A stretch of DNA of 64,000 bases from Desulfacinum sp. (GTDB taxonomy: Bacteria > Desulfobacterota > Syntrophobacteria > Syntrophobacterales > DSM-9756): positions 62,001 to 126,000 of the forward strand of contig JACIYN010000027.1 of the NCBI GenBank assembly GCA_014359885.1, in the 5' to 3' direction. The notes under the pieces are model-generated. The model made no database searches and was not told where the DNA came from. It was given only the letters and a program-made list of their open reading frames with translations. This document shows positions 26,047 through 35,274 of the stretch, one piece after another (positions within the stretch are counted from its first letter, which is position 1; the number at the start of each line of letters is the position of its first letter). A program made the translations under genes and the position numbers.

Positions 26047-27159
26047 ATGAAGATCACGCTTACGGCCATCAAGGCGGACATCGGGAGCATCGGAGGACAC
26101 ATTCAGCCCAGTCGGCGCGTGCTGGAAGCGGTCATCGGGCATGTGCGCCAGCACCAAAAGGGACTTCTCATCGACTGGCACGTGAGTTACACGGGAGATG
26201 ACATCGCCATCCTCTGCACCCATACGGGCGGGGTTTGTCACGAAGGGGTGCACAAGCTGGCCTGGGACGCCTTCAAGGCCGGAACGGACGTGGCCAAGGA
26301 CCAGGGCCTTTACGGAGCGGGACAGGATCTTTTGAAGGACGCCTTCGCCGGCAATGTGAAGGGGCTGGGACCGGCGGTGGCCGAAATGGAATTCGAGGAA
26401 AGGGAGGCGGAACCTTTTCTCTTCTTCGCCGCCGACAAGACGGATCCCGGGGCCTACAATCTCCCCCTCTACCAGGCCTTCGCCGATCCCATGTATTGTT
26501 CGGGCCTGCTTCTGTCGCCCGGCATGTTCCAGGGATTTTCCTTCACCATCATGGACGTTTCCCACGTGGAAGCCGACCGCGTCATCACCCTGAATGCCCC
26601 CGAGGATCTCTACGACATCGCAGCGCTTCTGAGGGATCCCGAACGGTTCGTGGTCGAATCCATCCATTCGCGCCAAACCGGGGATCAGGCGGTGGCCGTG
26701 AGCACCACGCGGCTTCACAACATCGCCGGAAAATATACGGGAAAGGACGACCCCATCATGCTGGTGCGCGTCCAGGGAAGTTTTCCCGCCACCGGGGAAG
26801 TCCTGGCCCCCTTCCACCTGGGCCCCTACGTGGCCGGCTTCATGCGCGGAAGCCATGCCGGGCCGCTCATGCCCGTCAAACAGAACACCGGCACCTCCTT
26901 TTTCGACGGGCCGCCCATCGTTTCGTGCGCCGCCTTCTGTGTACACCACGGGCGCCTGACCCGCCCGGTGGACGCCTTCGACCACCCTTACTGGGACCGC
27001 ATCCGGGAGCGCATCTCGGACAAGGCCACGGAAATCCGAAGGCAGGGGTTTTTCGGCAACGCCATGCTGCCTTTCAGCGAGCTGGAATACGGGGGGATCG
27101 TGAAAAAGCTGGAAGACCTGGACGGCCGCTTCACCGTGCGGACTGCGGAAAGCCCATGA
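26047..27159 (+). CDS. Bifunctional fructose-1,6-bisphosphate aldolase/phosphatase (archaeal type)
   Basis: A 370-residue class V FBPase starting MKITLTAIKADIGSIGGHIQ. Asp11, His18 and the DD at 51-52 correspond to metal ligands, and KYTGKDDP (Tyr230, Lys233) matches the catalytic Tyr and Schiff-base Lys of the archaeal enzyme (Tyr229/Lys232). One active site condenses triose phosphates and removes the 1-phosphate, making gluconeogenesis one-way. The ATG follows AAGGAGGG. Typical of archaea and deep-branching or thermophilic autotrophic bacteria. Confidence 0.93.
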   Translation: MKITLTAIKADIGSIGGHIQPSRRVLEAVIGHVRQHQKGLLIDWHVSYTGDDIAILCTHTGGVCHEGVHKLAWDAFKAGTDVAKDQGLYGAGQDLLKDAFAGNVKGLGPAVAEMEFEEREAEPFLFFAADKTDPGAYNLPLYQAFADPMYCSGLLLSPGMFQGFSFTIMDVSHVEADRVITLNAPEDLYDIAALLRDPERFVVESIHSRQTGDQAVAVSTTRLHNIAGKYTGKDDPIMLVRVQGSFPATGEVLAPFHLGPYVAGFMRGSHAGPLMPVKQNTGTSFFDGPPIVSCAAFCVHHGRLTRPVDAFDHPYWDRIRERISDKATEIRRQGFFGNAMLPFSELEYGGIVKKLEDLDGRFTVRTAESP

Positions 27160-27327
27160 GGGTGCGATTCGGGGCCACTGAGCCCCGGTGGAGCGCATTT
27201 GCGGCCCCCTGGGCCTCGAGGGAATGCGTCTTTCCATGGCCATAGGGGGCCGCTCCCCGCATCACGCCCGACGCCCCTGCTTTGGATGCCCAAGCGCTTT
27301 CCAACCATCGCCGCAGATCTTCCGAGC

Positions 27328-27750
27328 TCATCCGCTATCTCTTTCACCTACCGCATGTTGGCGCACCTCTGCTGTCATTTGCCGGCCCCGCTCCAGGAAG
27401 GCCATAGTGTCCTCATACTCGCGGGCGCTCAGGGAAACAAAAGCCGCAACGGCCTCAGGATCGACGCAGTAGAGACATTTTCCACGCACCGCCTCGAAAC
27501 GCAGTATGGGATGGGCCTCGTTGAGGGTTACGAGATCAATATCTTCGAATTTCAGTGCCTCCTGCAAATCGGCCCTGAGGTCGGCCCAAACCTCAAAGGG
27601 AGGTTTTTCCTGGAAGAGAACGGCCAGATCCAGGTCACTGCCCACCCGCATGCGTTCCTCGGCGGCGGAGCCGAAAAGCCACACGGCCACCACACGGTCA
27701 TGCCGGTGAAAAACCTTCAGAGCCTTTTCAACGATTTCCTTCAAGATCAT
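27328..27750 (-). CDS. mntA: MntA-type nucleotidyltransferase antitoxin
   Basis: A 140-residue minimal nucleotidyltransferase. FGSAAEERMRVGSDLDLAV fits GSx10DxD exactly (G27-S28, D39, D41), and a third acidic residue comes in FEDIDLV. In this two-gene system MntA neutralises HepT by adding AMP to a Tyr near its active site. The ATG at 27750 overlaps hepT by 23 bp. The frame is open 13 codons further upstream. Confidence 0.88.
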   Translation of the reverse strand: MILKEIVEKALKVFHRHDRVVAVWLFGSAAEERMRVGSDLDLAVLFQEKPPFEVWADLRADLQEALKFEDIDLVTLNEAHPILRFEAVRGKCLYCVDPEAVAAFVSLSAREYEDTMAFLERGRQMTAEVRQHAVGERDSG

Positions 27751-28153
27751 AGGCTTGAATCTCGCGGCAAAAGTTTTCAAAGTCATCAAGACGACGATTA
27801 ACGATCTCCGCCAGGATAGCTGGATCCACTATCTCGTAATGATGGACGATGTAATTTCGAAACTGAACCATGCGCCGGTAGGGCTCGACGGAAGTGAGAG
27901 CCCCGAGTTCAACACACAATCCCACAGACTCGGCTCCGGTGCCCGGCACTGTCAGGCCCCTGAGGGAAATCAACCTCTGGCACACATCGATCATCGCCTC
28001 CACAGCCACCTGCAGACTTCTTTCCACCGCTCGCCGAGTGCGCCAATCCTTTTCCAAATCAGCGACCGTCACAGGCACAAGCGTCCGAAGTTCCATCACA
28101 ACTTGTTCGATCAGCAGCAGCTTGCGGTGAATGGCTCCGTTAGGGATCGCCAT
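27728..28153 (-). CDS. hepT: HepT-type HEPN ribonuclease toxin (DUF86)
   Basis: A 141-residue helical HEPN protein. FRNYIVHHYEIV carries the catalytic R-x4-H-x-Y motif (R99, H104, Y106), with Y106 the expected AMPylation target. The start at 28153 has GGAGGT 8 bp upstream; a GTG 9 bp earlier overlaps that site and is rejected. It precedes mntA in the toxin-first order of HEPN-MNT modules. Confidence 0.88.
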   Translation of the reverse strand: MAIPNGAIHRKLLLIEQVVMELRTLVPVTVADLEKDWRTRRAVERSLQVAVEAMIDVCQRLISLRGLTVPGTGAESVGLCVELGALTSVEPYRRMVQFRNYIVHHYEIVDPAILAEIVNRRLDDFENFCREIQAYDLEGNR

Positions 28154-28405
28154 GCCCAACACCTCCCAGGCTCATGGTTTCCTCTCATCGGTTCATCAGC
28201 GGTCCTCACTAAAGACCCCAAACGTGATGGCCGCTCCGCCCCCTTCTCCAACAGGAACTGCGGGGCGGTGATTCGCTTCCACAGCTGGCGTGGATGGAAG
28301 GTTCATGTTCACTTTCACAAATACAATAGCCGGGGAAAAGCCGGCGTTCAACCGATGGGCATCTCGTGAAGACCGATCTTGGAAAGAGGAGGAGAAGAAC
28401 GAAAG
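28154..28405. other. Non-coding stretch between hepT and the tRNA terminator
   Basis: About 250 bp upstream of hepT and downstream of tRNA-Pro, with no supported gene or recognised element. It must hold the hepT promoter. Confidence 0.4.
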
Positions 28406-28433
28406 AGGGGACCGCGGTTGCGGTCCCCTTTTA
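28406..28433 (-). terminator. Terminator downstream of tRNA-Pro
   Basis: A 10-bp stem AGGGGACCGC / GCGGTCCCCT with a 4-nt loop. On the minus strand it follows the tRNA 3' end and leads into a pyrimidine-rich CTTTCGTTCTTC tract. The plus strand also has TTTT, so it may work both ways. Confidence 0.65.
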
Positions 28434-28445
28434 ACGGCTGGCTGC

Positions 28446-28523
28446 TGGTCGGGACGGGCGGATTTGAACCGCCGACCCCTAGCTCCCCATGCTAGTGCGC
28501 TCACCAGACTGCGCTACGCCCCG
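28446..28523 (-). tRNA. tRNA-Pro (anticodon GGG)
   Basis: Cloverleaf on the minus strand: acceptor CGGGGCG, D-arm with AGTCTGGTGAGCGC, anticodon stem CTAGC/GCTAG around loop ATGGGGA (anticodon GGG), T-arm with GGTTCAAATCC, and an encoded CCA at 28446-28448. It reads Pro CCC/CCU codons. Confidence 0.95.
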
Positions 28524-28701
28524 ACAGCGTTGGCAGTACTTAGCACCAAAGCCTGGGGCTGTCAAGGCTTGCACCGGCTCGCACAACAAAAAGGCGAGAC
28601 GGCTTGTGAGCCCGATTCCTTCGGGCGCCGGTGCTTCAAGCGCCCGCCATGAACTGGCGCCCGTCGGTCTTTATCGGAACCGGGCGTTTCATGGCCGCAC
28701 C

Positions 28702-30093
28702 TCATGCATTTCCTTCGGCCGCCGCGGCCCCGTTGTTGGGCCGGATCCCCAAAACCTTCATCTTTCGGTGCAGGTGGCTCCGTTCCAGGCCCACGTTCTG
28801 AGCCGTGAGAGAAACGTTCCAGTCGTTTTCCTCGAGCTTTCTCAGTAGGTATTCACGCTCAAAATAGAAACGGGCCTCCTTGAGGGTCGGGTACCGAAAG
28901 GGGTCCTCCCCGGCCGGCGCCCGGCCCAGCTGGCGGACGAAATCGGGCGGCAGGTCGCCTCGCCGGATGATTCTTCCCGGCGTCATGATGACCAGTCGTT
29001 CCACGAAGTTCTTCAGTTCCCTCACATTGCCCGGCCAGTCGTAGCGCTTCAGAAGGTCCAGGACCTCCGGATCGATCTCCTTTCGGCCCAGGGTGCTCTC
29101 CTGGGAAAGTTCCTGGAGAAAATCGTCCACCAGAAGCGGGATATCCTCCAGCCGATCCCGCAAGGGGGGCACGTGCAGCGGGATCACATTGAGGCGGAAG
29201 AAGAGGTCCTGGCGAAAACGGCCCGCCTCGATTTCCGCCTGGAGGTCCTTGTTGGTGGCCGCCACGATCCGCACGTCCACACGGATCGTCTTGGATCCTC
29301 CCACCCGCTCGAAGCTCTGTTCCTGAATGATGCGAAGGATCTTGGCCTGCGTCTTGAGGCTCATGTCCCCGATCTCATCCAGGAAGAGCGTCCCGCCGTC
29401 CGCCAGGTCGAACTTGCCCCGCCGCCGTTCCTGGGCGCCGGTAAACGCCCCCTTTTCATGCCCGAACAGTTCGCTTTCGATGAGCTCTTCCGGGATGGCC
29501 GCACAGTTCACTTCAATGAGCGGCCGGTTCCTTCGCGGGCTGAAAAAGTGGATGGAGCGGGCCACCAGTTCCTTTCCGGTGCCGTTTTCCCCGGTCACCA
29601 GCACGGTGGCGTTGCTGGGGGCCGCCCGGCGGATCTGCTCCCGAAGCTGGGTGATGGCGGGGCTATCGCCCGTGAGGCGGTGCCGGCGTTCCGCCTTCTC
29701 GCGCCACAGCAGGTTGTCCGCCTCCAGCCGGGACACCTGCAGGGCGTTCTGAACGGACACCAGGATGCGTTCCACCGAGAGGGGCTTTTCCACAAAATCG
29801 AAGGCCCCCGTCCGGGTGGCTCGAACCGCCGTTTCGATGGTCCCGTGCCCGGATATGATGATCACCGGGAGGCTGGGATGGGTCTTCTTGATCCGCTCCA
29901 ACACCTCCATGCCGTCCATGCCGGGAAGCCAGATATCCAGGAGGACCAAATCGGGCGGGTCCCGAACGATCTCCTCCAGGGCGGCTTCCCCCGACCCGGC
30001 GAGGACCGTCTCGTAACCTTCGTCTTCCAGGACGCCCTTGAGCGACTGCAGGATGCTCGGCTCGTCGTCCACCACCAGAATCTTTTCCGCCAT
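28702..30093 (-). CDS. ntrX: Sigma54-dependent response regulator, NtrX type
   Basis: A 463-residue regulator: receiver domain (~1-120, phospho-acceptor Asp53 in LVLLDIWLPGMDG), sigma54-activating AAA+ domain (~140-375: GENGTGKE Walker A, GAFTGA loop, GGTLFLDEIGDM Walker B) and a C-terminal Fis-type helix-turn-helix (NVGLERSHLHRKMKVLGI). It should activate sigma54 promoters when phosphorylated by the kinase encoded just upstream. Start at 30093 after GGAAAG; an ATG at 30117 overlapping the ntrY stop would add 8 residues. Confidence 0.92.
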   Translation of the reverse strand: MAEKILVVDDEPSILQSLKGVLEDEGYETVLAGSGEAALEEIVRDPPDLVLLDIWLPGMDGMEVLERIKKTHPSLPVIIISGHGTIETAVRATRTGAFDFVEKPLSVERILVSVQNALQVSRLEADNLLWREKAERRHRLTGDSPAITQLREQIRRAAPSNATVLVTGENGTGKELVARSIHFFSPRRNRPLIEVNCAAIPEELIESELFGHEKGAFTGAQERRRGKFDLADGGTLFLDEIGDMSLKTQAKILRIIQEQSFERVGGSKTIRVDVRIVAATNKDLQAEIEAGRFRQDLFFRLNVIPLHVPPLRDRLEDIPLLVDDFLQELSQESTLGRKEIDPEVLDLLKRYDWPGNVRELKNFVERLVIMTPGRIIRRGDLPPDFVRQLGRAPAGEDPFRYPTLKEARFYFEREYLLRKLEENDWNVSLTAQNVGLERSHLHRKMKVLGIRPNNGAAAAEGNA

Positions 30094-30113
30094 CTTTCCA
30101 GCAGCCTTTCTTT

Positions 30114-32342
30114 TCATGCGCCGGGAAGTTCCACTACGATGACCGTTCCGTGGGGCTCGTTGTCCCGGACACGCACAAAGCCGTTGTGATCGGTAATGAT
30201 CTTGGACACGATGGCCAGGCCCAACCCGCTTCCCTTTTCCTTGGTGGAATAGTAGGGCTCGAACATGCGAAGCCGCGCTTCCGGCGGCAAGCCGGGCCCG
30301 GTATCGGCGCACTCCAGCCGGGCGATCCGCAAGATCGAATCGTAGTAGAGGCGCACGTCGATGCACCCGTCGGCCCCGTCCAGCGCCTGCACGGCGTTTT
30401 CCAGAAGGTTGTTCAGAACCTGCCGAAACTGGTCCCGGTCCAGGCGCAGCAGGGGGAATTCCGGATCCCGATGCACGGAAAAGTGAATGGCCGGATAGGA
30501 CTGGCGATAAAGACCCACCACCTCCTCCACCAGGGCCGGCAGGTCGCACGGCGCCGGGTTGGCGTCCGGCATGCGGGCGAAGCTGGAAAATTCGTCCACC
30601 AGCCGCTTCATGTGGTCCACCTGCTGGATGATGGTCTCGGTGCATTCGCCCAGCACACTGCCCGCCTCATCCACCCACTCGGCATATTTCCTTCGGATTC
30701 TTTGGGCGGAAAGCTTGATGGGGGTGAGGGGGTTCTTGATTTCGTGGGCGATCCGCCGGGCCACTTCCCGCCACGCGGCCATGCGCTGAGCCTTCTGGAG
30801 TTCGCTCAGGTCGTCCAAGACGACCACCACGCCCACGTCCCGCCCGTCTTCGTCCCGGAGCAGGCTCACCTTGATGAGAAGCGCCATGGGCCGGTTGCCC
30901 ACCATCACCTGCACGTGGCGCTCCAGCGTGGGCTGGCGCCCCACCTGGTACATATCCCGAAAGGCCTTGACCACCTCCATGTGGTCCGCCTGCAGAAATT
31001 CCGCATAGCTTCTGCCGATGACCTTTTCCGCCTGCAGGCCCAGCATCTCCTCGGCCGCCTTGTTCATGGTTCGGATGGTTCCGTGGACGTCCACGCTCAC
31101 CACGCCCGCCCCGATGTTTCGGAGCACGATCTCCATGTACCGGCGCCGTTCTTCCAGTTCCCGATTGCTCTCCTGCAGAGCCTCGTTGGCCAGAGTCAAC
31201 TGCTCCCGGTTCTGCCGCAGGTCTCGTACCATCCGGTTGAAGGAAGCCAGGAGGGTGCCGATCTCATCGTCCCGCTCCCAGTCGAGCGAAACGTCCAGAT
31301 CCCCTTCGGCCACCCTTTCCGTGGCCATGAGCAGCCCCTGGATGGGGCCCGTGATGTCCCGCGCCAAATAGAGGCCGAACCAGACGGCGGCAAAAAGCAC
31401 CAGCAGCGTGGCGATGGAAAAGGTGATGAGGTGACTGGTCTTGAGAGGAGCCTTGAGAAGCTTCAGTTGGCTGTAGTTTTCATAGCCCTGCACCACCGCG
31501 TCCAGTCGGGAGGCCATGGCGCCGGGAAGGGTGCGCACCAGACCCAGATAGACCCCTGCCGTCTCTCCAGGGGCCCCCTCCTCCACGGCCCGAAAGGCGA
31601 CCATGGCCTCCATCCGCCCCCTGGTGGGAACCAGCGGAAAGTAGTCCACCGTCTCGTCGGAAAGGGCCCATTCCCGAACAAGCTCGGCAAGCACCAAAGC
31701 GTCCAGCCTCTGGGCAGGATCCTTCCAAGCCTCCCAAAGAAGGGTGCCCTGGGCGTCCGCAACGAAGACCCCCTGCACATGGTAGCGTTCCCAGAAGGCC
31801 CGGGGAACTTCCCGCCCGCTCTCGCCCGGCGTCTCGGGCTTAACCCCGCCCGGGAAGAGCTCCCACTGGACCAACTGGGCATCCACCAGAAGGTCCTCGC
31901 GAACCTGGCGCAGGTAGTCCTTTCCCAGAAGCACGCTTTGCTCCAGGGATTGTTCCACCTGGTTGCTGAACCAATACTCCAGGCTGAAGGAAATGAACTG
32001 GGTCGCCAGTCCGAACAGGGGAAGCGTGGGGATGAGAGTCAAGCCCACAAAGGCCAGAGTCAAACGGGTTCGCAGTTTGTGACCCAGGATCCGCTGGCGC
32101 CGCTCGAAGACCAGCTTCACCACGTTTCGCAAAACCAGGTAGATCAACAACAGCAGAAGGAGGACGTTCAGATTGATGAGGGCGAAGAGCAGAATGTTTC
32201 CGAAAACGGGAAGTTCCGCCCTGTACTGGAAAAACCATCCTTCCAGGAACCCGAAAAGAACCACCAGGCTCAAAATGACGATCAGCAGGATCCGCTCCCG
32301 CCGACGGCGTCGTCTGATCAATGCCGGATTGGGATAATTCAT
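30114..32342 (-). CDS. ntrY: Membrane sensor histidine kinase, NtrY type
   Basis: A 742-residue kinase. There are three N-terminal membrane helices (~19-41, 48-70, 88-112), an extracytoplasmic sensor segment (~115-300), a fourth helix (~305-328), HAMP, PAS, HisKA with AHEIKNPLTPIKLS (phosphorylated His), and HATPase with NLLENAVQAL and DTGPGL plus KGSGLGLAIV. This is the NtrY architecture. The signal is unknown and need not be nitrogen. It lies 9 bp downstream of the DUF4390 gene and 20 bp upstream of ntrX. Confidence 0.92.
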   Translation of the reverse strand: MNYPNPALIRRRRRRERILLIVILSLVVLFGFLEGWFFQYRAELPVFGNILLFALINLNVLLLLLLIYLVLRNVVKLVFERRQRILGHKLRTRLTLAFVGLTLIPTLPLFGLATQFISFSLEYWFSNQVEQSLEQSVLLGKDYLRQVREDLLVDAQLVQWELFPGGVKPETPGESGREVPRAFWERYHVQGVFVADAQGTLLWEAWKDPAQRLDALVLAELVREWALSDETVDYFPLVPTRGRMEAMVAFRAVEEGAPGETAGVYLGLVRTLPGAMASRLDAVVQGYENYSQLKLLKAPLKTSHLITFSIATLLVLFAAVWFGLYLARDITGPIQGLLMATERVAEGDLDVSLDWERDDEIGTLLASFNRMVRDLRQNREQLTLANEALQESNRELEERRRYMEIVLRNIGAGVVSVDVHGTIRTMNKAAEEMLGLQAEKVIGRSYAEFLQADHMEVVKAFRDMYQVGRQPTLERHVQVMVGNRPMALLIKVSLLRDEDGRDVGVVVVLDDLSELQKAQRMAAWREVARRIAHEIKNPLTPIKLSAQRIRRKYAEWVDEAGSVLGECTETIIQQVDHMKRLVDEFSSFARMPDANPAPCDLPALVEEVVGLYRQSYPAIHFSVHRDPEFPLLRLDRDQFRQVLNNLLENAVQALDGADGCIDVRLYYDSILRIARLECADTGPGLPPEARLRMFEPYYSTKEKGSGLGLAIVSKIITDHNGFVRVRDNEPHGTVIVVELPGA

Positions 32343-32351
32343 GGCCTCGAC

Positions 32352-32924
32352 TCAGTGCACAAAGGACGCCTGTGCCCAGTCCGTTTCGAAGTCCCACAAG
32401 GAGACAAAGAAGAAGACGTAACGAAGGAAAAAGGGCAGCTGGACCTTGGACAGTTCCGCCTTGACCCGCACCTGATATTCCTGGCCCTTGGGAAGGCGCC
32501 ACAAGGGAATGACGGGGACATCCTCCACCTCGCTCATCCATTTCTTGGCCTTCTCGAAATCCTTCGTGGTCAGCGTGGTGTTGGGGTGCTCCGCCAGCTT
32601 CACATGGTATTGGCCGTGCAAGGTGTCGTATCGGATGCTGTGTTCGAAGGACACATCCACCAGGCGGTCCCGGAGCAGGGGCAGCCCTTCCTTTTCCAGG
32701 ACCACCAGGATGCGGAAGACGGCGGGCACCCCGCTCTTGATGGCTTCCATCATTTCGTCATTGAAGCAATTGTCGATTCGAAAGCGGACTTTCAGGTTGG
32801 GCGGGTCGGGATAGACGGCCAGATCGGCGATATCCGCCTTGTTCCGCGCCAGCGCTTCCGTGCCTACCGGCGCCGTGCAGAAGATGGCCGTAAAGAGTGC
32901 GGCAAAAAAAAACGCCTGACGCAT
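32352..32924 (-). CDS. Exported DUF4390 protein
   Basis: A 190-residue protein with a Sec signal peptide (MRQAFFFAALFTAIFCTAPV, then ALA). The remainder is a predicted beta-rich domain with DLAVYPDPPNLKVRFRID, LVDVSFEHSIRYDTLHG and RYVFFFVSLWDFETDW, the pattern of DUF4390 proteins that commonly precede ntrY in this bacterial group. It may be a periplasmic accessory to the kinase; this is inference from linkage. Confidence 0.82.
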   Translation of the reverse strand: MRQAFFFAALFTAIFCTAPVGTEALARNKADIADLAVYPDPPNLKVRFRIDNCFNDEMMEAIKSGVPAVFRILVVLEKEGLPLLRDRLVDVSFEHSIRYDTLHGQYHVKLAEHPNTTLTTKDFEKAKKWMSEVEDVPVIPLWRLPKGQEYQVRVKAELSKVQLPFFLRYVFFFVSLWDFETDWAQASFVH

Positions 32925-33047
32925 CCGCCTGTGCTCTGCGATTTGGGGTTCTCAAGAGCCCAGATCTTAGCGGACGCGCCCGGCGTTGACAAGACCAACC
33001 GCCCGAGGGGCGGAGCGATGTGGATCCCTCCAGCAGGGCCCCGATGA

Positions 33048-33995
33048 TCAGCCGTTTCCGGCCACCGCCAGCGGCTTCCAGTAGAGGGTGGGAACGGGTT
33101 GGCGCAGGGGGTTTTGGGGAAGCATGGTGGCCGCTTGGATGAATTGCGCATGCCCCGGCCGCTGGAACATTTCCCTCAGCACGCGGTTATGCAGGGCATG
33201 GCCGGCCTTGTAAGCTTCGAAACGCCCGAAGATGGGAAAGGGGCAGAGGGCCATGTCCCCCAAAAAGTCCAACACCTTGTGGCGGACGCATTCGTCGGGA
33301 AAACGGAGCCCTTCGTGATTGACCACACCATGATCGTCGAAGACCACCGCATTGTCCAGCGACCCGCCGAGGGCCAACCCCTTGCTTTGAAGGTATTCCA
33401 CTTCCCTCAAAAAGCCGAAGGTCCTGGCCGAGGCCAATTCACGGCGAAAGGAACCCACGTCCAGGCTCCAGGAATAACTCTGTCGCCCCACCAGCGGATG
33501 GGGGAAATCGATGGTGTAGTCTATTTGCAACACATGGGCGGGGCGCACCTTCACGTAGGCATCCCCTTGCGTGACCGTGAAGGCGGATTCCACCCTCAGG
33601 CACGTCCGGTAGGCATCCTGGCGCTCCAGCCCGGCCCGGCCGAGAACCTCCAGGAAGGGTACCGCGCTGCCGTCCATGACCGGCATTTCCGGCCCGTCGA
33701 TTTCCACGCGCAGGTTGTCGATGCCCGCCACCCGGACCGCCGCCATGAAGTGCTCCACGGTTCCCACGCGGATTCCGTCGGCTCCCAGCACCGTGGCCAG
33801 GGATGTATCCACCACGTTGTCGTAGCGGGCCGCAATGGCGGGGTGCCCAGGCAGGTCCACCCGGTAGAAGACGATCCCGTGATGGGGAGGCGCGGGACGG
33901 AGCCGCACATTCACCCGAGCCCCCGAATGGAGCCCCGTCCCGCCGAATTCCGCTTCCGCTCGAATCGTGTGCTGGTTGAACAGGTCGTAGTGCAA
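33048..33995 (-). CDS. lpxC: UDP-3-O-acyl-N-acetylglucosamine deacetylase LpxC
   Basis: A 315-residue LpxC, committing lipid A synthesis. FGGTGLHSGARVNVRLRPAP opens the first domain. GTVEHFMAAVRVAGIDNL and HKVLDFLGDMAL supply the zinc His/His/Asp ligands. The best start is TTG at 33995, with GAGGAGG 8 bp upstream; an ATG 42 bp earlier has no such site. Presence implies an LPS-bearing outer membrane. Same strand as the DUF4390-ntrYX genes, 123 bp upstream of them. Confidence 0.94.
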   Translation of the reverse strand: MHYDLFNQHTIRAEAEFGGTGLHSGARVNVRLRPAPPHHGIVFYRVDLPGHPAIAARYDNVVDTSLATVLGADGIRVGTVEHFMAAVRVAGIDNLRVEIDGPEMPVMDGSAVPFLEVLGRAGLERQDAYRTCLRVESAFTVTQGDAYVKVRPAHVLQIDYTIDFPHPLVGRQSYSWSLDVGSFRRELASARTFGFLREVEYLQSKGLALGGSLDNAVVFDDHGVVNHEGLRFPDECVRHKVLDFLGDMALCPFPIFGRFEAYKAGHALHNRVLREMFQRPGHAQFIQAATMLPQNPLRQPVPTLYWKPLAVAGNG

Positions 33996-34521
33996 GGTCT
34001 CTTTCCTCCTCGGGGCCCAAGTAATGGCAAAGATCATACCACCCTTGGAGAGTTTGGACCTTTGGGGACGCGTCTTGCCTTAGTGCTGGATCTTCTTACG
34101 CATTTCGCTCGGGAAGGCCTTCACGCTACCGCCAGGCAGCCCTTTTTGTCCTTTGGACTCTGTGCCGGAAAAGACACATCCCCATCCCCGACTGTGTCTC
34201 CCATGCAACAGTCGGGTTCGTTGCCGGTCCCCTTCCGGCGCATCCAACGGCACGGCAGATCGTGACATCTCATATCCAAGGGGACGGCCGGGGAACAGAA
34301 AGGGCGACCATGGGGCAGGAACGGGCTGGGGGAGCGGCGGAAGCCGCCCATCGGGTGGCCAGCCGTTCCATGGCGCCGCGGCCGCTCCCGGTTCATGGCG
34401 CTTCGCGCAGCTCCCACAGGGGCGGAAACCGCCTCGGTGCAGGCTCTTGCATTCAGGCGGGGCGGCGCAGGGGGAGCCATGAGCGTGCGGAAATCCGGGG
34501 CTGAACTTCCCCTGGATTCCG
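33996..34521. repeat. Gene-free region with a divergent copy of the dispersed repeat
   Basis: 526 bp without a supported gene. From about 34311 to 34500 it contains GGGGGAGCGGCGGAAGCCGC, GGGTGGCCAGCCGTTCCATG, then GCAGCTCCCACAGGGGCGGA. These align with the second half of the repeat at 55887-56103 (GTGGGAGCGGCGAAAGCCGC, GGGTGGCCAGTCATTCCATG, GGCGCTCCCACAGAG). Confidence 0.6.
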
Positions 34522-35274
34522 TCAGGGCTTGAGCGTGAACTTCCAGGCACACCACCACTCTTCCGGATGGGCGTCCGGGGGACACCCGATGCATTCGGTT
34601 TCGATTCTCGGGTCGATGGCTCGAGCGAAGAACGGGTACTCCACCATTCCTGCAGACTTGCACGGGTAGTCCGGCAGCCCCTTGCGTTTCCTCGCACTCT
34701 GCACCCGGCAGTCCACCATGCGGAAGATCAGGGTGTGCTCATCCAGCGTTTCCACCGCCTGTTCGTTGATCCTGGCGTAGAGCCGGTAGCCGAGAGCCGC
34801 CTTCAGGCCGGCCAAGCCTGCTTTTTCGGGAAGCCCCAGGAGCCTTTTGATGCGGTAGGCCTCGTAGGGCGAAAACCGCGACCAGCACGTGTCGTTACAC
34901 CGCTTGGCCGCATCCATCCCGTAGGTCTTTTCCACCGCCTGGAACCACACACCGTCCGTGGCCAGCCAGTTGGTGGCCACGGCATTTGTCAACTCGCGAA
35001 GCCGCTCCTTTTCCATGTCCTTGAGAGCTTTCGGCACGCCGTCTTCCAGCTCGAACCCCAACACCTTGGAAAGGCGTTTCAGCAGGATGGCGAAGGCCGC
35101 ATCCCCGGCATCCGCCTCGATGGGCAACGTCCGTTCCAAGCCCAGCTGGTGCTCCACCTCCCGGAACCAACAGCCGTAGTGGACGATCGTGCGACGCAAT
35201 CCATCCATGATCCACTGAATCAGCTCCGCCTCACTCCATTCCTCAAAAGGCTTGGGATCCATCTGCATGCTCAT
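34522..35274 (-). CDS. DUF6125-like protein (ATC-hydrolase-like)
   Basis: A 250-residue protein, mostly helical, with conserved CRVQSARKRKGLPDYPCKSA and CIGCPPDAHPEEWWCAWKF at the C-terminus, supplying five Cys that could form a metal or Fe-S site. I associate this pattern with the DUF6125 group (related to L-2-amino-thiazoline-4-carboxylate hydrolase-like folds) common in sulfate reducers. Function unknown. Starts MSMQMDPKPFEEWSEAELIQ; a single-gene unit by spacing. Confidence 0.65.
   Translation of the reverse strand: MSMQMDPKPFEEWSEAELIQWIMDGLRRTIVHYGCWFREVEHQLGLERTLPIEADAGDAAFAILLKRLSKVLGFELEDGVPKALKDMEKERLRELTNAVATNWLATDGVWFQAVEKTYGMDAAKRCNDTCWSRFSPYEAYRIKRLLGLPEKAGLAGLKAALGYRLYARINEQAVETLDEHTLIFRMVDCRVQSARKRKGLPDYPCKSAGMVEYPFFARAIDPRIETECIGCPPDAHPEEWWCAWKFTLKP

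Noticed and set aside
27131-27347. Short minus-strand frames between mntA and the aldolase/phosphatase gene
   Set aside because: No ribosome site with family support and no recognisable protein; they partly mirror the end of the plus-strand gene.
30150-33047. A 965-codon open frame on the plus strand opposite ntrX/ntrY/DUF4390
   Set aside because: It mirrors well-supported genes on the minus strand, has no recognisable domain, is rich in His/Gly/Pro as expected of antisense in GC-rich DNA, and has no ribosome site.
33099-34265. A 388-codon plus-strand frame over lpxC
   Set aside because: Antisense to lpxC, whose zinc ligands and full length are intact on the minus strand.
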